Source: Alphaproteobacteria bacterium | Lineage (GTDB): Bacteria > Pseudomonadota > Alphaproteobacteria > Reyranellales > Reyranellaceae | Reading direction: 5' to 3' | Assembly (NCBI GenBank): GCA_017308235.1 | Contig: JAFKFL010000015.1 | Coordinates: 124,001 to 188,000 of the forward strand | DNA: 64,000 bases | Shown here: piece after piece, positions 32,834 to 41,734 of the stretch | Layout: each line of letters begins with the position of its first letter | Numbering within the stretch: position 1 is the first letter of the stretch | Made by a program: the position numbers and the translations under genes | The notes under the pieces: generated by a model | The model's input: the letters and a program-made list of their open reading frames with translations, nothing else | The model's database searches: none | Told to the model about the DNA's origin: nothing

Positions 32834-33631
32834 TTATCGGTTGCTGGCGAGCCAGCTCATCATGAGGCGGTTGAATGGCTCAGGCCGTTCGACATTGGGC
32901 AGGTGACGCGCGTTGGCGATACCTTCGTAGCGCCCACCGGGGATCTTCGACGCAATCAGCTTGTTGCGGTCGGGCGGCGTGCCAGGATCGTCGTCGCCGC
33001 AGATCACCAGTGTCGGCGCTTTGATCTTGGGCAGGCGGCTTTCATAGTCGAAAGTCTGGATCGCCGCTGCGCAGCCCAGGAAGCCCGCCGGCGTGGTGTT
33101 GCTGATGGTGTCGCGGATCTCTCGCCAGCGGACCGGATTCATGCCTTTGAACTCCGCCGTGAACCAGCGCTCCATGGTGCCGTCGGCGAGAACGGAGAGC
33201 GTGCCCGACTTGCGCACCGCGGCCTTGCGCTCGTCCCAGGCGCCGGCCGAACCGGGCGGCGTGCCGGGCTGCGTGTCGCAGAGCGTGAGCGACAGCAGCC
33301 GATCAGGATAGGCGAGCGCGAAGCCCTGGCCGATCATGCCGCCGATGCTGAGCCCGATGAAATGCACCTTCTGGATGCCGAGCACATCGAGCGCACCCTT
33401 CACGTCGGCCGCCAGCGCATCCATCGTGTAGTCGCCTTCGACTGGCGCGCTGCCGCCGTGGCCGCGCATGTCGAGCCGCAGCACGCGATAGCCGGCGCCC
33501 AGGAGCGGCACCATCTGCTCGACCCACATGCCCGAATCAGAGTTCAGTGAGTGGGTGAAGCAGACGACGGGCGCATTCTGCGGTCCGGCGAGGTCAAAAT
33601 AGATACGGCGATTATCGAGGGACAAGAGCAT
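32834..33631 (-). CDS. Alpha/beta hydrolase, 3-oxoadipate enol-lactonase-like
   Basis: A 265-residue Ser hydrolase. The triad is nucleophile Ser95 in FIGLSIGGM, acid Asp in ICGDDDPGTP, and His in NARHLPNVE. The short cap region and overall order match PcaD-type enol-lactonases and related C-C or ester hydrolases; the exact substrate is not fixed. I chose the ATG at 33631, which has GGAG eight bases before it; the GTG at 33640 overlaps the ribosome site. It precedes the ACAD gene by 20 bases. The palindromic repeat lies between it and the upstream SDR. Confidence 0.87.
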   Translation of the reverse strand: MLLSLDNRRIYFDLAGPQNAPVVCFTHSLNSDSGMWVEQMVPLLGAGYRVLRLDMRGHGGSAPVEGDYTMDALAADVKGALDVLGIQKVHFIGLSIGGMIGQGFALAYPDRLLSLTLCDTQPGTPPGSAGAWDERKAAVRKSGTLSVLADGTMERWFTAEFKGMNPVRWREIRDTISNTTPAGFLGCAAAIQTFDYESRLPKIKAPTLVICGDDDPGTPPDRNKLIASKIPGGRYEGIANARHLPNVERPEPFNRLMMSWLASNR

Positions 33632-33652
33632 TTGACGCACTCCAAATTGGAC

Positions 33653-33724
33653 GTGTCATTCCAAGCGAAGCGAGGGATCCTTACTGTGGCCTCTCAAGAT
33701 CCCTCGCTTCGCTCGGGATGACAC
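33653..33724. repeat. Intergenic palindromic repeat, copy 2 (GTCATCCCGAG family)
   Basis: The left arm (33653-33679) is GTGTCATTCCAAGCGAAGCG then AGGGATC; the right arm (33698-33724) is GATCCCTCGCTTCGCTCGGG then ATGACAC. The 27-bp arms differ at only two positions, with an 18-base loop. It sits inside an apparent operon between the SDR and the hydrolase, only five bases from the SDR stop, so it may attenuate or process that transcript. Confidence 0.85.
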
Positions 33725-33729
33725 CGGGA

Positions 33730-34500
33730 TTACATCGCCGATATCCCGCCGTCGATCACGACTTCCGAGCCGGTCATGAAGCTCGATTCGTCCGACGCCA
33801 GGAACACCAGTGCCCAACCGACTTCCTCCGGTCGGCCGAGGCGGCCGATCGGCACCTGGCGGCCGAGCTTCTGCTGCATCACCTCGTTGCCGAAGCGGTC
33901 GCGATAGCGGTCGAGGATCGGCGTATCGATGAAGGTCGGATGCACCGAGTTGCAGCGGATGTTGTAGCCCGACTTGGCGCAATGCAGTGCCACCGACTTG
34001 CTCAAAAGCCGAACGCCCGCCTTGGCGGAGTTGTAGGCCGCCATGTTGGCGCCGGCGATGATGCCGGAGATCGAGGAGATGTTGATCACCGAGCCGCCGA
34101 GGCGCCGGGTGTGCTTCTTGATCTCGGCGACACCGTGCTTGCAGCCGAGGAACACGCCGTCGAGGTCGATGGCATGGACCTTGCGCCATTCGTCGAGGGT
34201 GATCTCCTCCACCGTCTTGCCGAGCCCGATGCCGGCGGAGTTCACCAGGACATGCAGCGCGCCGAACTTGTCGACGGTCTCGCGGATCGCGGCCTTCCAG
34301 TTGTCCTCGCTGGTGACGTCGAGCTTCACGAAATGACCGACCGAGCCCAGCTTGTCGGCTACGGCCTTTCCACGATCGGCGGCGATGTCGGCCACGACGA
34401 CATTGGCGCCTTCCTGGGCCATCAGGATCGCGGCATTGGCACCCAGTCCCGACGCGCCGCCGGTGATCAGCGCGACCTTGCCTTTCAGTCGGTCCGTCAT
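33730..34500 (-). CDS. SDR-family oxidoreductase (classical, FabG-like)
   Basis: A 256-residue classical short-chain dehydrogenase. The nucleotide motif is TGGASGLG (13-20), Asp37 after strand 2 (VVVADIA) indicates NAD preference, NSAG is at 87-90, and the catalytic set is Ser143, Tyr156 and Lys160 (YNSAK). RCNSVHPTFIDTPI and SSFMTGSEVVIDGGISAM are the family C-terminal blocks. It probably oxidises a hydroxyacyl or cyclic alcohol intermediate in the route of the downstream hydrolase and ACAD. GGAGGAACAC precedes the ATG. Confidence 0.93.
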   Translation of the reverse strand: MTDRLKGKVALITGGASGLGANAAILMAQEGANVVVADIAADRGKAVADKLGSVGHFVKLDVTSEDNWKAAIRETVDKFGALHVLVNSAGIGLGKTVEEITLDEWRKVHAIDLDGVFLGCKHGVAEIKKHTRRLGGSVINISSISGIIAGANMAAYNSAKAGVRLLSKSVALHCAKSGYNIRCNSVHPTFIDTPILDRYRDRFGNEVMQQKLGRQVPIGRLGRPEEVGWALVFLASDESSFMTGSEVVIDGGISAM

Positions 34501-34560
34501 GTGTTCCTCCTGCTCCCGGTCTTGCCAAAGGATACCGCGGTCATCAAGGCAGGAACGTCG

Positions 34561-34959
34561 TCACCATAGCAACCAAACGAGACTCGTTCCGCCGAGCGCA
34601 AGGACGGCGAGGGCGGTGAGGACGATGCCGATCCGGGCCGGACGATAGCTTTCAGTGTCGATCGTGCGGGCGACATGGATGTAGTGCCAGGTTCCGCCCA
34701 GCATGACGAGAAGGCCGAGTCCCACCAGGCCGATGCCCAACCGCTCGGCATGGGCGTTCTCCGCCCGGCCCCCGCCGGGGACGATCTTGCTGAATTCGAC
34801 CAGAAAGAGGCTGAACCGGTTGATGCCAACGCCGAACGTCATCACCGCGATGGCGGTACGGATCCAGGCCAGCATCGTCCGTTCGTTGGCCAGGTGCTCG
34901 GACACGTGATGCAGCTCTTTCTGCTGCTGCCCCAGGTCCTGGATCTCGCGTTCAGCCAC
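34561..34959 (-). CDS. YidH/DUF202-family membrane protein
   Basis: 132 residues with three membrane segments (about 35-55, 74-92 and 108-130). The DUF202 hallmark ERTMLAWIRTAIAVMTFGVG follows a short amphipathic N-terminus (QQQKELHHVSEHLA). Function is unknown; it is a small inner-membrane protein found widely in bacteria. GGAGGGTGCC precedes the ATG. It lies 60 bases upstream of the SDR on the same strand and is divergent from the VOC gene. Confidence 0.88.
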   Translation of the reverse strand: MAEREIQDLGQQQKELHHVSEHLANERTMLAWIRTAIAVMTFGVGINRFSLFLVEFSKIVPGGGRAENAHAERLGIGLVGLGLLVMLGGTWHYIHVARTIDTESYRPARIGIVLTALAVLALGGTSLVWLLW

Positions 34960-35057
34960 GGCACCCTCCGAGGTTGGTCATCCTGCCGGGCTTGCCGGCG
35001 GGCTTGCCGAGGTGCGGCAAGCGGGTCAAGACTGTTGCCCGAACCGGGAGAGTTTCC

Positions 35058-35453
35058 ATGGCGTCGGCGATTGCGCCACTCCTCATGTTTCACGGTGAGG
35101 CGGAAGAAGCGATGACCTTCTACCTCTCGCTGTTCGCCAATTCGAGGATGGTCGACCTCAAACGGTACGGACCGGAAGGGCCGGGCCGGGAGGGTACCGT
35201 GATGCGTGCCGCCATTTCGGTCGCCGGCCACGAGATCCTGTGCATCGACAGCGCCGTGAAGCACCCCTTCACCTTTACGCCGGCAACCTCGCTGTTTGTC
35301 ACATGCGAGAGCGAAGCGGAAATAGCGCGGCTGGCGGCCGAGCTCGGGCGCGGCGGCAAGGTGTTCATGCCCCTCGACCGCTATCCCTTTGCGTCGAAAT
35401 TCACCTGGCTCACCGACCGGTTCGGCGTCTCCTGGCAGCTCAATCTCACCTAA
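35058..35453 (+). CDS. VOC-family protein (PhnB/3-demethylubiquinone methyltransferase-like fold)
   Basis: A 131-residue vicinal-oxygen-chelate protein. APLLMFHGEAEEAMTFYLSLF is the family N-terminus, GHEILCIDS the second strand pair, and VFMPLDRYPFASKFTWLTDR then FGVSWQLN the C-terminal block typical of PhnB-like proteins. Catalytic function is generally unproven. The start is the ATG at 35058 behind GGGAG; the frame upstream to 34974 is not supported. Its stop is interlocked with that of the ABC permease (shared bases CTAA). Confidence 0.87.
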   Translation: MASAIAPLLMFHGEAEEAMTFYLSLFANSRMVDLKRYGPEGPGREGTVMRAAISVAGHEILCIDSAVKHPFTFTPATSLFVTCESEAEIARLAAELGRGGKVFMPLDRYPFASKFTWLTDRFGVSWQLNLT

Positions 35454-36571
35454 TCGAGGGTGACGCGATAGCGGCTGATCGCAAGCGCCGAGACCACCAG
35501 CAGCATCGCGATCAGCGCGAACAGTTCGACGGAAATGTCGCCGAGGCCCGCCCCCTTCAGCATCACGCCACGCACGATGCGCATGAAGTGCGTGGCCGGC
35601 AGCCCTTCACCCAGCCACTGCGCCCAGACCGGCATGCCGCGGAACGGGAACATGAAGCCCGACAGCAGGATCGAGGGTAGCAGCACGAACACCGAGGCCT
35701 GCATTGCCTGGAGCTGGTTCTGGGTCAGCGTCGAGATGGTGAAGCCGACCGCCAGGTTGACGGTGATGAAGAGCGCCGTTCCGGCGGTCAGCAGTCCAAA
35801 GCTGCCCTCGACCGCGACGTCGAACAGGAAGCGCGAAATGATCAGGATCACCAGCACCTGCACCGCGCCGATGGCGATATAGGGCACGATCTTGCCGATC
35901 ATCACCTCGATCGGCCGCACGGGCATCGCAAGCAGGTTCTCCATGGTGCCGCGCTCGCGCTCGCGCGTGACGGCAAGGGCGGTCATCATCACCATGGTCA
36001 TGGTGAGGATCACGGCAAGCAGGCCGGGCACGATGTTGAGCCGCGCCTTGCCTTCGGGGTTGTAGCGACGCTGGATCACCAGATCGAAGGCGTCGGGCCG
36101 GCCTACAAGGGGCGCCAGCGGCCCGACCAGGTCACGACTCAGCGCCTGCTCTATGGCGGGCTTCGCGGCCACCAGCGGATTGGCCGCGGCCAGGGGATCG
36201 GTCGCATCGGCGTCGATCAGGATCTGGGCGCGCTCGCCGCGCACCATCCGGCGCGTGAAATCCGACGGGATGGTGACGACGAACTGCACCTCGCCATTTT
36301 GCAACAGCGCATTCGCCTCGGCTTCCGACGTGGGATGCCGGACGACGCGCATGTAGCCGGAGGTCTGCAGCGCCGAGAGGATGGTGCGGGTGATCTGCGT
36401 GTCGTCGGCCGAGACGACGGCGGTCGGCAGGTTGTGCGGATCGGTGTCGATGGCGTAGCCGAACAGCAGGAGCTGCATGATCGGCACGCCGAACATCATG
36501 GCGAAGGTGAGCCGATCACGCCGCAACTGCTGCAGCTCCTTGAGGATTATCGCGACCAGCCGCGCCCACAT
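35450..36571 (-). CDS. ABC-2 type transporter permease (YbhR/YhhJ-like)
   Basis: A 373-residue membrane subunit of an ABC exporter. The N-terminal helix ends with FGVPIMQLLLFGYAIDTDP, then comes a large extracytoplasmic domain (about 45-165) and a block of about five helices, with RERERGTMENLLAMPVRPIE, the ABC-2 coupling motif. It pairs with the ATPase upstream, separated by one base. By analogy with YbhFSR it exports drugs or cations; the substrate is not known here. Only one permease gene is present, so it probably works as a homodimer. Its 3' end overlaps the VOC gene by four bases. Confidence 0.92.
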   Translation of the reverse strand: MWARLVAIILKELQQLRRDRLTFAMMFGVPIMQLLLFGYAIDTDPHNLPTAVVSADDTQITRTILSALQTSGYMRVVRHPTSEAEANALLQNGEVQFVVTIPSDFTRRMVRGERAQILIDADATDPLAAANPLVAAKPAIEQALSRDLVGPLAPLVGRPDAFDLVIQRRYNPEGKARLNIVPGLLAVILTMTMVMMTALAVTRERERGTMENLLAMPVRPIEVMIGKIVPYIAIGAVQVLVILIISRFLFDVAVEGSFGLLTAGTALFITVNLAVGFTISTLTQNQLQAMQASVFVLLPSILLSGFMFPFRGMPVWAQWLGEGLPATHFMRIVRGVMLKGAGLGDISVELFALIAMLLVVSALAISRYRVTLD

Positions 36572-36572
36572 G

Positions 36573-37508
36573 TCAATCCTCCAGTGCGTTGTCGCGCGCC
36601 TGTCCCATCAGGTGGATGAACACGTCCTCGAGGGTCGGCTCGGCCTCGTCCCACGTGAGGCGCGGATCGTCACGAAACGGCTGGATCGCACGCTGGAGCG
36701 CCTCGCGATCCGGGCCGCAGACATGCAGCGTCGTGCCGAATGCCGCTGCGGCGGTGACGCCCGGCGCATCGCGTAACCTCGGCGCCAGGCGATCTGCGTC
36801 GGGTCCATGGGCGATGAATGCGGTCAGGCCCGACTGCTGGATGATTTCGGACGTCGTCCCACGGGCCATCAGCGCGCCGTAGGCGATGTAGGCGATCTCG
36901 TGACAGCGCTCGGCCTCGTCCATGTAGTGGGTCGAGACGAGGACGGTGATGCCTTCGGACGCATAGGCGTGGATCTCGTCCCAGAAGGAGCGGCGGGCCT
37001 TTGGATCGACGCCCGCCGTCGGTTCGTCGAGCAGAAGGAGCTTGGGCTCATGCAGCACGCAGGCGGCGAGCGCCAGGCGCTGCTTCCAGCCGCCTGACAG
37101 CGAGCCCGCAAGCTGATGCTGCCGGGTCGCGAGTCCCAGCCGTTCGAGCGATTGATCGATCCTGCTTTTCATGCGGTCTAGACCGTAGACGCGCGCCACG
37201 AATTCGAGATTCTCGCGGATGGTCAGATCCTCGTAGAGACCGAAGCGCTGGGTCATGTAACCCGCCTGTCGCTTGATGGCGTCGCGCTCGCGCACGAGGT
37301 CATGGCCGAGGCACGTGCCGCCGCCGCCGTCCGGCGTCAGGAGCCCGCAGATCATCCGCAGCGTCGTGGTCTTGCCCGAGCCGTTGGGACCCAGGAAGCC
37401 GCATACGCGCCCTTGGCCGATACCGAGGCTCACGTGATCGACCACGGTGCGCGACCCGTAGCGCTTCACGAGATCGTGGACGTCGATGGCGAGCGCCATG
37501 GCGGTCAC
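36573..37508 (-). CDS. ABC transporter ATP-binding protein (YbhF-like, single domain)
   Basis: A 311-residue ATPase. Walker A is GPNGSGKT (40-47), the Q-loop MTQRFGLYEDL, the signature LSGGWKQ (137-143), Walker B LLLLDEPTAGVDP and the switch His in VLVSTHYMDEAE. The C-terminal extension of about 80 residues is like those of drug or polysaccharide exporters. It energises the ABC-2 permease downstream. Its ATG overlaps the stop of the HlyD-type gene (ATGA), so it is translationally coupled. E. coli YbhF has two ATPase domains; here there is one. Confidence 0.94.
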   Translation of the reverse strand: MTAMALAIDVHDLVKRYGSRTVVDHVSLGIGQGRVCGFLGPNGSGKTTTLRMICGLLTPDGGGGTCLGHDLVRERDAIKRQAGYMTQRFGLYEDLTIRENLEFVARVYGLDRMKSRIDQSLERLGLATRQHQLAGSLSGGWKQRLALAACVLHEPKLLLLDEPTAGVDPKARRSFWDEIHAYASEGITVLVSTHYMDEAERCHEIAYIAYGALMARGTTSEIIQQSGLTAFIAHGPDADRLAPRLRDAPGVTAAAAFGTTLHVCGPDREALQRAIQPFRDDPRLTWDEAEPTLEDVFIHLMGQARDNALED

Positions 37509-38500
37509 CGCGGCAAGGGAACGACGGTGATGGGCAGGCCGGGCGAGAGGGGCGTTTGTCCCGGTTCCGGCCGCGCCTCGATCAGGAACACGAGCTTGGC
37601 GCGCGCGCTTTGCGAGTAGATGACCGGCGGCGTGTATTCGGCGCGCGGCGAGATGTAGATGATGCGGGCCTTGAGGTCGGCCGGGCAGCTATCGCACGTG
37701 AAGTTCACGGTCTGGTCCATGCGCGCCCGCGCTACGTCTTCCTGCGGTACGTAGAAGCGCAGCTTGACGCGGAAGGCCGGCAGCAGGGAAACCACGGGCG
37801 TTCCTGCCGGCACCCATTCGCCTGTATTGAAGAAGGTGTTCTCGACCAGCGCGTCCTCGGGGGCCACGGGCATCTGGTCCTCGAGCCGCTTGCGTGCCTG
37901 CTCGAGGTTGGCGTGGTTCTGGCCTACCATTGCCTTGGCGGCGGCGATCTCGTCGGGTCGGGCCGCGAGATCGTTTACCTTTTCCTGTGCGGTGAGCGAG
38001 GCGACGCGCGCATGAAGCTGTCGCAATGTCGATTCGGCCTGCTCGTAAGCCTGGCGGGAATTGATGCCGCGGGCGAGAAGATCGCTCTGGCGCTTGTATT
38101 CGAGCTCGGCTTCCGCGAGTGCGGCTTCACTTTCGCGACGCTGGGCGCGCGTCACGTCCTGTTCTTCCTGCCGCTTGCCGGTCAGCAGGTTCTCGTAACG
38201 TGACTTCGACTCTGCCAGCGCTGCCTTGGCGCGCATCACTTCGGCTTCCGCCAGCACGGGATCTGTCACGAACAGGAGGTCGCCCTTCTTCACGTGACCG
38301 CCGCGGTCGACCGGCCGCTTGACCAACCGCCCGGCGACAGGCGGCGCGATCAGGCTGGTTTCGCCCTCGACATAGCCGAGGTAATGCGCGCTCTCGTTGC
38401 CGAAGCCCAACGCCGCCGAAAGGGGCGTACCCCACCAGAGCACCGCCAACAGAAGGGCGATCGCCGCGCCGCCGATGACGATGAGGCGCTCCCGCTTCAT
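37505..38500 (-). CDS. HlyD-family membrane fusion protein (YbhG-like)
   Basis: A 331-residue periplasmic adaptor with one N-terminal membrane anchor (about 7-22). It has a lipoyl/barrel part (SLIAPPVAGRLVKRPVDRGG), a long alpha-helical hairpin (about 80-210, rich in Ala, Glu, Arg and Leu) and a second barrel segment, WVPAGTPVVSLLP. It would link the ABC exporter to an outer-membrane channel, which is not encoded here. It overlaps the TetR gene by four bases upstream and the ATPase by four downstream. Confidence 0.92.
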   Translation of the reverse strand: MKRERLIVIGGAAIALLLAVLWWGTPLSAALGFGNESAHYLGYVEGETSLIAPPVAGRLVKRPVDRGGHVKKGDLLFVTDPVLAEAEVMRAKAALAESKSRYENLLTGKRQEEQDVTRAQRRESEAALAEAELEYKRQSDLLARGINSRQAYEQAESTLRQLHARVASLTAQEKVNDLAARPDEIAAAKAMVGQNHANLEQARKRLEDQMPVAPEDALVENTFFNTGEWVPAGTPVVSLLPAFRVKLRFYVPQEDVARARMDQTVNFTCDSCPADLKARIIYISPRAEYTPPVIYSQSARAKLVFLIEARPEPGQTPLSPGLPITVVPLPR

Positions 38501-39120
38501 GGCGACCTCAGCGCATGCAACATGAGATCGGCGTGGTGACGGGCGAGAGCCCGTGTATCGAGACGTTCGCCGCCGATCGGTTCAAACACCGTCTTCCACA
38601 CGCCGGCCAACAGCATCGGGCCGATCAGCGAGCGCACGGTGAGGCCGGGGTCGACCTTGCGGAACTCACCCTGGGCGATGCCACGCGCAATCAGCGCTTC
38701 GAGAAGCGGCAGACCACGGCCGATCACCTCCTTGAGATAGAAACGCCCGATCTCCGGGAAGGCGCGCGATTCGCCGATCACCAGCTTGGCGATCAACGGC
38801 AACGGCGTGTCCTCGATGCGGCTCGCCATGAATTCGAGCAGCCGCGGCAGGATCTCCGTCACCGGGCCGCGATGGGCCTGCGCCAGCGCTTCAACCGTGC
38901 TGAAATTGCTGATCACAGCCTGGCGGATGACGCCCTGGAAGAGCGCCATCTTGTCCTCGAAGTAGAGATAGATCGCCGCCTTGCTGAGGCCGGCGCGCTC
39001 GGCGACGTCGTCCAGTCGGGTGCCGGCATATCCCTTTTCAACGAACAGGGAGAGCGCGGCCTCGAGGATCTCCTGGGGCCGTTCGGCGGGCGCGCGGCGT
39101 TGCTTGGCGGTTTTGGGCAT
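38497..39120 (-). CDS. TetR/AcrR-family repressor of the ABC export operon
   Basis: A 207-residue regulator. ILEAALSLFVEKGYAGTRLD then DVAERAGLSKAAIYLYFEDK is the canonical TetR DNA-binding domain (about 17-57), and the C-terminal domain is of the large ligand-binding kind. It is the first gene of the tetR-hlyD-ATPase-permease operon, with four-base overlaps, so the whole exporter is under its autorepressed promoter. A near-perfect palindrome touches its start codon. It resembles YbiH/CecR-type regulators in arrangement. No Shine-Dalgarno is evident. Confidence 0.93.
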   Translation of the reverse strand: MPKTAKQRRAPAERPQEILEAALSLFVEKGYAGTRLDDVAERAGLSKAAIYLYFEDKMALFQGVIRQAVISNFSTVEALAQAHRGPVTEILPRLLEFMASRIEDTPLPLIAKLVIGESRAFPEIGRFYLKEVIGRGLPLLEALIARGIAQGEFRKVDPGLTVRSLIGPMLLAGVWKTVFEPIGGERLDTRALARHHADLMLHALRSP

Positions 39121-39122
39121 AA

Positions 39123-39142
39123 AACTAACTTACCAGTCAGTT
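39123..39142. promoter_or_regulatory. TetR operator of the ABC export operon
   Basis: AACTAACT-TACC-AGTCAGTT is an inverted repeat of 8+8 with one mismatch, two bases upstream of the TetR ATG. A TATAAC -10-like hexamer (minus strand, 39140-39145) overlaps its edge, so occupancy would block transcription. Confidence 0.65.
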
Positions 39143-39183
39143 ATAAACGACTCAAGCCACGTCCCGGTTGCCGCCGGAACGAA

Positions 39184-39209
39184 CAAAGGCCGCCCGAAGG
39201 CGGCCTTTG
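39184..39209 (-). terminator. Terminator hairpin after the ACAD gene
   Basis: CAAAGGCCGCC-CGAA-GGCGGCCTTTG is a perfect 11-bp stem with a tetraloop, 22 bases after the ACAD stop. A second small hairpin, ACTGAG-(5 A)-CTCAGT, at 39220-39236 overlaps the stop codon itself. It separates the ACAD gene from the downstream export operon. Confidence 0.75.
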
Positions 39210-39231
39210 CGTTGATTTTACTGAGAAAAAC

Positions 39232-40455
39232 TCAGTTGTACTTGGCGATTTCCAACCGGCCGACCTGGTCGCGATGGACCTCGTCGGGGCCGTCGGCCAG
39301 CCGCAGGGTGCGCTGATGGGCGTACATGCTGGCGAGCTTGAAGACCTGGCTGACGCCGCCCGCGCCATGGAGCTGCAGGCAGCGGTCCACCACCTTGGAG
39401 GTGATGTTGGGCACCGCCACCTTGATCATCGCGATCTGCTGGCGGGCTTCCTTGTTGCCGAACTTGTCCATCGCCCAGGCGGCCTTCAGCACCAAGAGCC
39501 GCGCCATGTCGATCTCCATGCGCATGTCGGCGACATGGGCCTTGGTGACGCCCATCTCCGAGATGCGCTGGCCGAAGGCGACGCGGCTCTTGGCGCGCTT
39601 GATCGCCATCTCCAGTGCCCGCTCGGCGACGCCGATCGCGCGCATGCAGTGATGGATGCGGCCGGGACCCAGGCGGCCCTGCGCGATCTCGAAGCCGCGG
39701 CCTTCACCCAGCAGGATGTTGGCCTTCGGCACGCGCACATTGTCGTAGATCACCTCGGCGTGGCCGTGCGGGGCGTCGTCATAGCCGAACACATGCAGCA
39801 TCTTTACGATCTTGATGCCCTGCGCGTCGCGCGGCACCACGATCATCGACTGCTGGCGATAGGCCGGCGCGCTGGGATCGCTCTTGCCCATCAGGATGAT
39901 CACCTTACACCGCGGATCGCCCATGCCTGACGACCACCACTTGCGGCCGTTGATGACGTAGTTGTCGCCGTCGCTTTCGATGCGGCATTCGACGTTGCGC
40001 GCATCCGACGATGCCACCGCGGGCTCGGTCATCGCGAAGCAGGAACGGATCTCACCGTTCAGCAGCGGCGTCAGCCACTTCTCCTTCAGCGCCTTGGAGG
40101 CGTAGCGTGCGAACACTTCCATGTTGCCGGTATCGGGCGCCGAGCAGTTGGTCGCTTCCGACGCCAGCGAGGAACGGCCCAGCACTTCGCAGATCGGCGC
40201 GTATTCGAGATTCGAGAGGCCCATCGTACCGTGCGTATCGCCGGTCTCGCGATCGGCCGGCAGGAACATGTTCCACAGGCCGCGCTTCTTCGCTTCGGCC
40301 TTGCACTCCTCCATGACCTTGGGCAGTTGCCAGCGATCCTTGGCCTTCTCCATCTGCTCTTCGTAGACGGGCTCGGCCGGATAGATGACCTCGTCCATGA
40401 ACTTGTTGAGCTTCTCCACAAGCGCCTTGGTCCGATCGGAGTATTCGAAATCCAT
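39232..40455 (-). CDS. Acyl-CoA dehydrogenase, ACAD10/11-like
   Basis: A 407-residue FAD acyl-CoA dehydrogenase. [20 protein letters not shown] starts the fold, [15 protein letters not shown] and [11 protein letters not shown] are the FAD-contact blocks, and [18 protein letters not shown] then [13 protein letters not shown] is the C-terminal block of the ACAD10/11 branch, which handles long or branched chains. The start is the ATG at 40455, with GGGAGACAGGA upstream. It is divergent from the enolase-superfamily gene, 134 bases away, and ends in a strong hairpin, so it is monocistronic. Confidence 0.94.
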   Translation of the reverse strand: MDFEYSDRTKALVEKLNKFMDEVIYPAEPVYEEQMEKAKDRWQLPKVMEECKAEAKKRGLWNMFLPADRETGDTHGTMGLSNLEYAPICEVLGRSSLASEATNCSAPDTGNMEVFARYASKALKEKWLTPLLNGEIRSCFAMTEPAVASSDARNVECRIESDGDNYVINGRKWWSSGMGDPRCKVIILMGKSDPSAPAYRQQSMIVVPRDAQGIKIVKMLHVFGYDDAPHGHAEVIYDNVRVPKANILLGEGRGFEIAQGRLGPGRIHHCMRAIGVAERALEMAIKRAKSRVAFGQRISEMGVTKAHVADMRMEIDMARLLVLKAAWAMDKFGNKEARQQIAMIKVAVPNITSKVVDRCLQLHGAGGVSQVFKLASMYAHQRTLRLADGPDEVHRDQVGRLEIAKYN

Positions 40456-40589
40456 TCCTGTCTCCCTTGCACTGGAGGCGGACTCTGGCCGAAATCGGTG
40501 GCAATGTGAACGGCCATTCAGGCGCATCACATGATCGCCGTCGCCAGATTTCGGCTCGCGGATGAGCCAGCAAACCCCCGGAGGGAGCT

Positions 40590-41681
40590 GTGAAAATTGC
40601 ACGTTACGACGTCATTCCGCTCAAGGTGCCCGAGGACGATCCATTGGCGAACATGCCCGAGGAAGCTGGCCGCACACGCCCTGTAGTGGCGTTGAAGCTC
40701 GCCACCGACGATAGGCTCGAGGGAATAGGTGTCACGCTTTACGGCGGCCGGATCAATCGCGCGCTCACGGCGGCGATCGAGGACATGGCGGCGCTGATCG
40801 TCGGCGAGGATCCGCAGCGCATCGAACACATCATCGGCAAGCTGCGCGCCGCGACAGGCGATTCGGGCGCGGCCGGGATCTTCACGCTGGCGCTGTCGAT
40901 CATCGACATTGCCTTGTGGGACCTCAAGGGCAAGGCCCTCGGCCAACCGCTGTGGAAGCTGCTGGGCGGACATCGTCAGCGCGTCCCGACCTACGCCTCA
41001 GGGTCGCTGCGCCGCGGCCTTTCCGACGATCAGGCACAGCGCGCGGCGCGCACCCTCCTGGAAAAAGGTTTCAGGGAAATGAAAACCCAGCTCGGATTGC
41101 CCGGCGATCCGACGCCCGCTGACGAGGTGCGGCGCGTGACCCGCGTGCGGGAGGCTATCGGGCCGGACATCAAGCTGATGTGCGACATCAACCAGCGCTG
41201 GAGGCCCGAGCAGGCGATCGACATCGGCCGCCGCATCGAGGACGTTGGCCTGTTCTGGCTGGAGGACGTGACCGCGGCCGACGATTATGCCGGACTGGCA
41301 CGCGTAACCGATGCGCTCGCTACACCTGTCGCGGGTGGCGAGTATCTGTGGGGCATCGTGCCGTTCCGGCACATGGTCGAGGCCCGCTCGGTCGATATCG
41401 TGATGATCGATGTCGCGCGCGTCGGCGGCGTGACGCAATGGATGAAGGTCGCAGGCATGGCCGAGGCTTTCAATCTGCCGGTGGTCAGCCACGTCATGCC
41501 GGAGATCCTGGTGCATATGGTCGCTGCCTGTCCCAACGGCCTCACCGTTGAATACATGCCGTGGACGCGGGCGCTTTACGAGGAAACGCCGGCCATCGAG
41601 AAGGGCCAGCTCGTGCTGGGCGACGGGCCGGGCCTCGGATTGAAGTTCGACGAGAAGGCCCTGACACGTTTCAGGGCCTGA
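40590..41681 (+). CDS. Enolase-superfamily (mandelate racemase/muconate lactonizing) enzyme with altered KxK motif
   Basis: A 363-residue enzyme that would abstract a proton alpha to a carboxylate. By alignment to mandelate racemase the metal ligands Asp199, Glu225 and Glu251 are present, as are the Asp274/His301 dyad and the first Lys of KxK (Lys165). The second Lys is Gln167 (EMKTQLG). One-base chemistry through His301 (dehydratase or epimerase) is therefore more likely than true racemisation. It starts with GTG behind GGAGGGAGCT. It is followed by a feruloyl-CoA synthase 53 bases downstream, so an aromatic or hydroxy acid substrate is plausible. Confidence 0.88.
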   Translation: MKIARYDVIPLKVPEDDPLANMPEEAGRTRPVVALKLATDDRLEGIGVTLYGGRINRALTAAIEDMAALIVGEDPQRIEHIIGKLRAATGDSGAAGIFTLALSIIDIALWDLKGKALGQPLWKLLGGHRQRVPTYASGSLRRGLSDDQAQRAARTLLEKGFREMKTQLGLPGDPTPADEVRRVTRVREAIGPDIKLMCDINQRWRPEQAIDIGRRIEDVGLFWLEDVTAADDYAGLARVTDALATPVAGGEYLWGIVPFRHMVEARSVDIVMIDVARVGGVTQWMKVAGMAEAFNLPVVSHVMPEILVHMVAACPNGLTVEYMPWTRALYEETPAIEKGQLVLGDGPGLGLKFDEKALTRFRA

Positions 41682-41734
41682 TCTTGCCGAACCATGGGGA
41701 GCCTGCCTACATCTAGGCGAAAAGGGAGGAAACG

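Noticed and set aside
33656..34528. 290-codon minus-strand frame over the SDR
   Set aside because: It is out of frame with the SDR, is Arg/Gly-rich and includes the palindromic repeat; the true SDR is 33730-34500.
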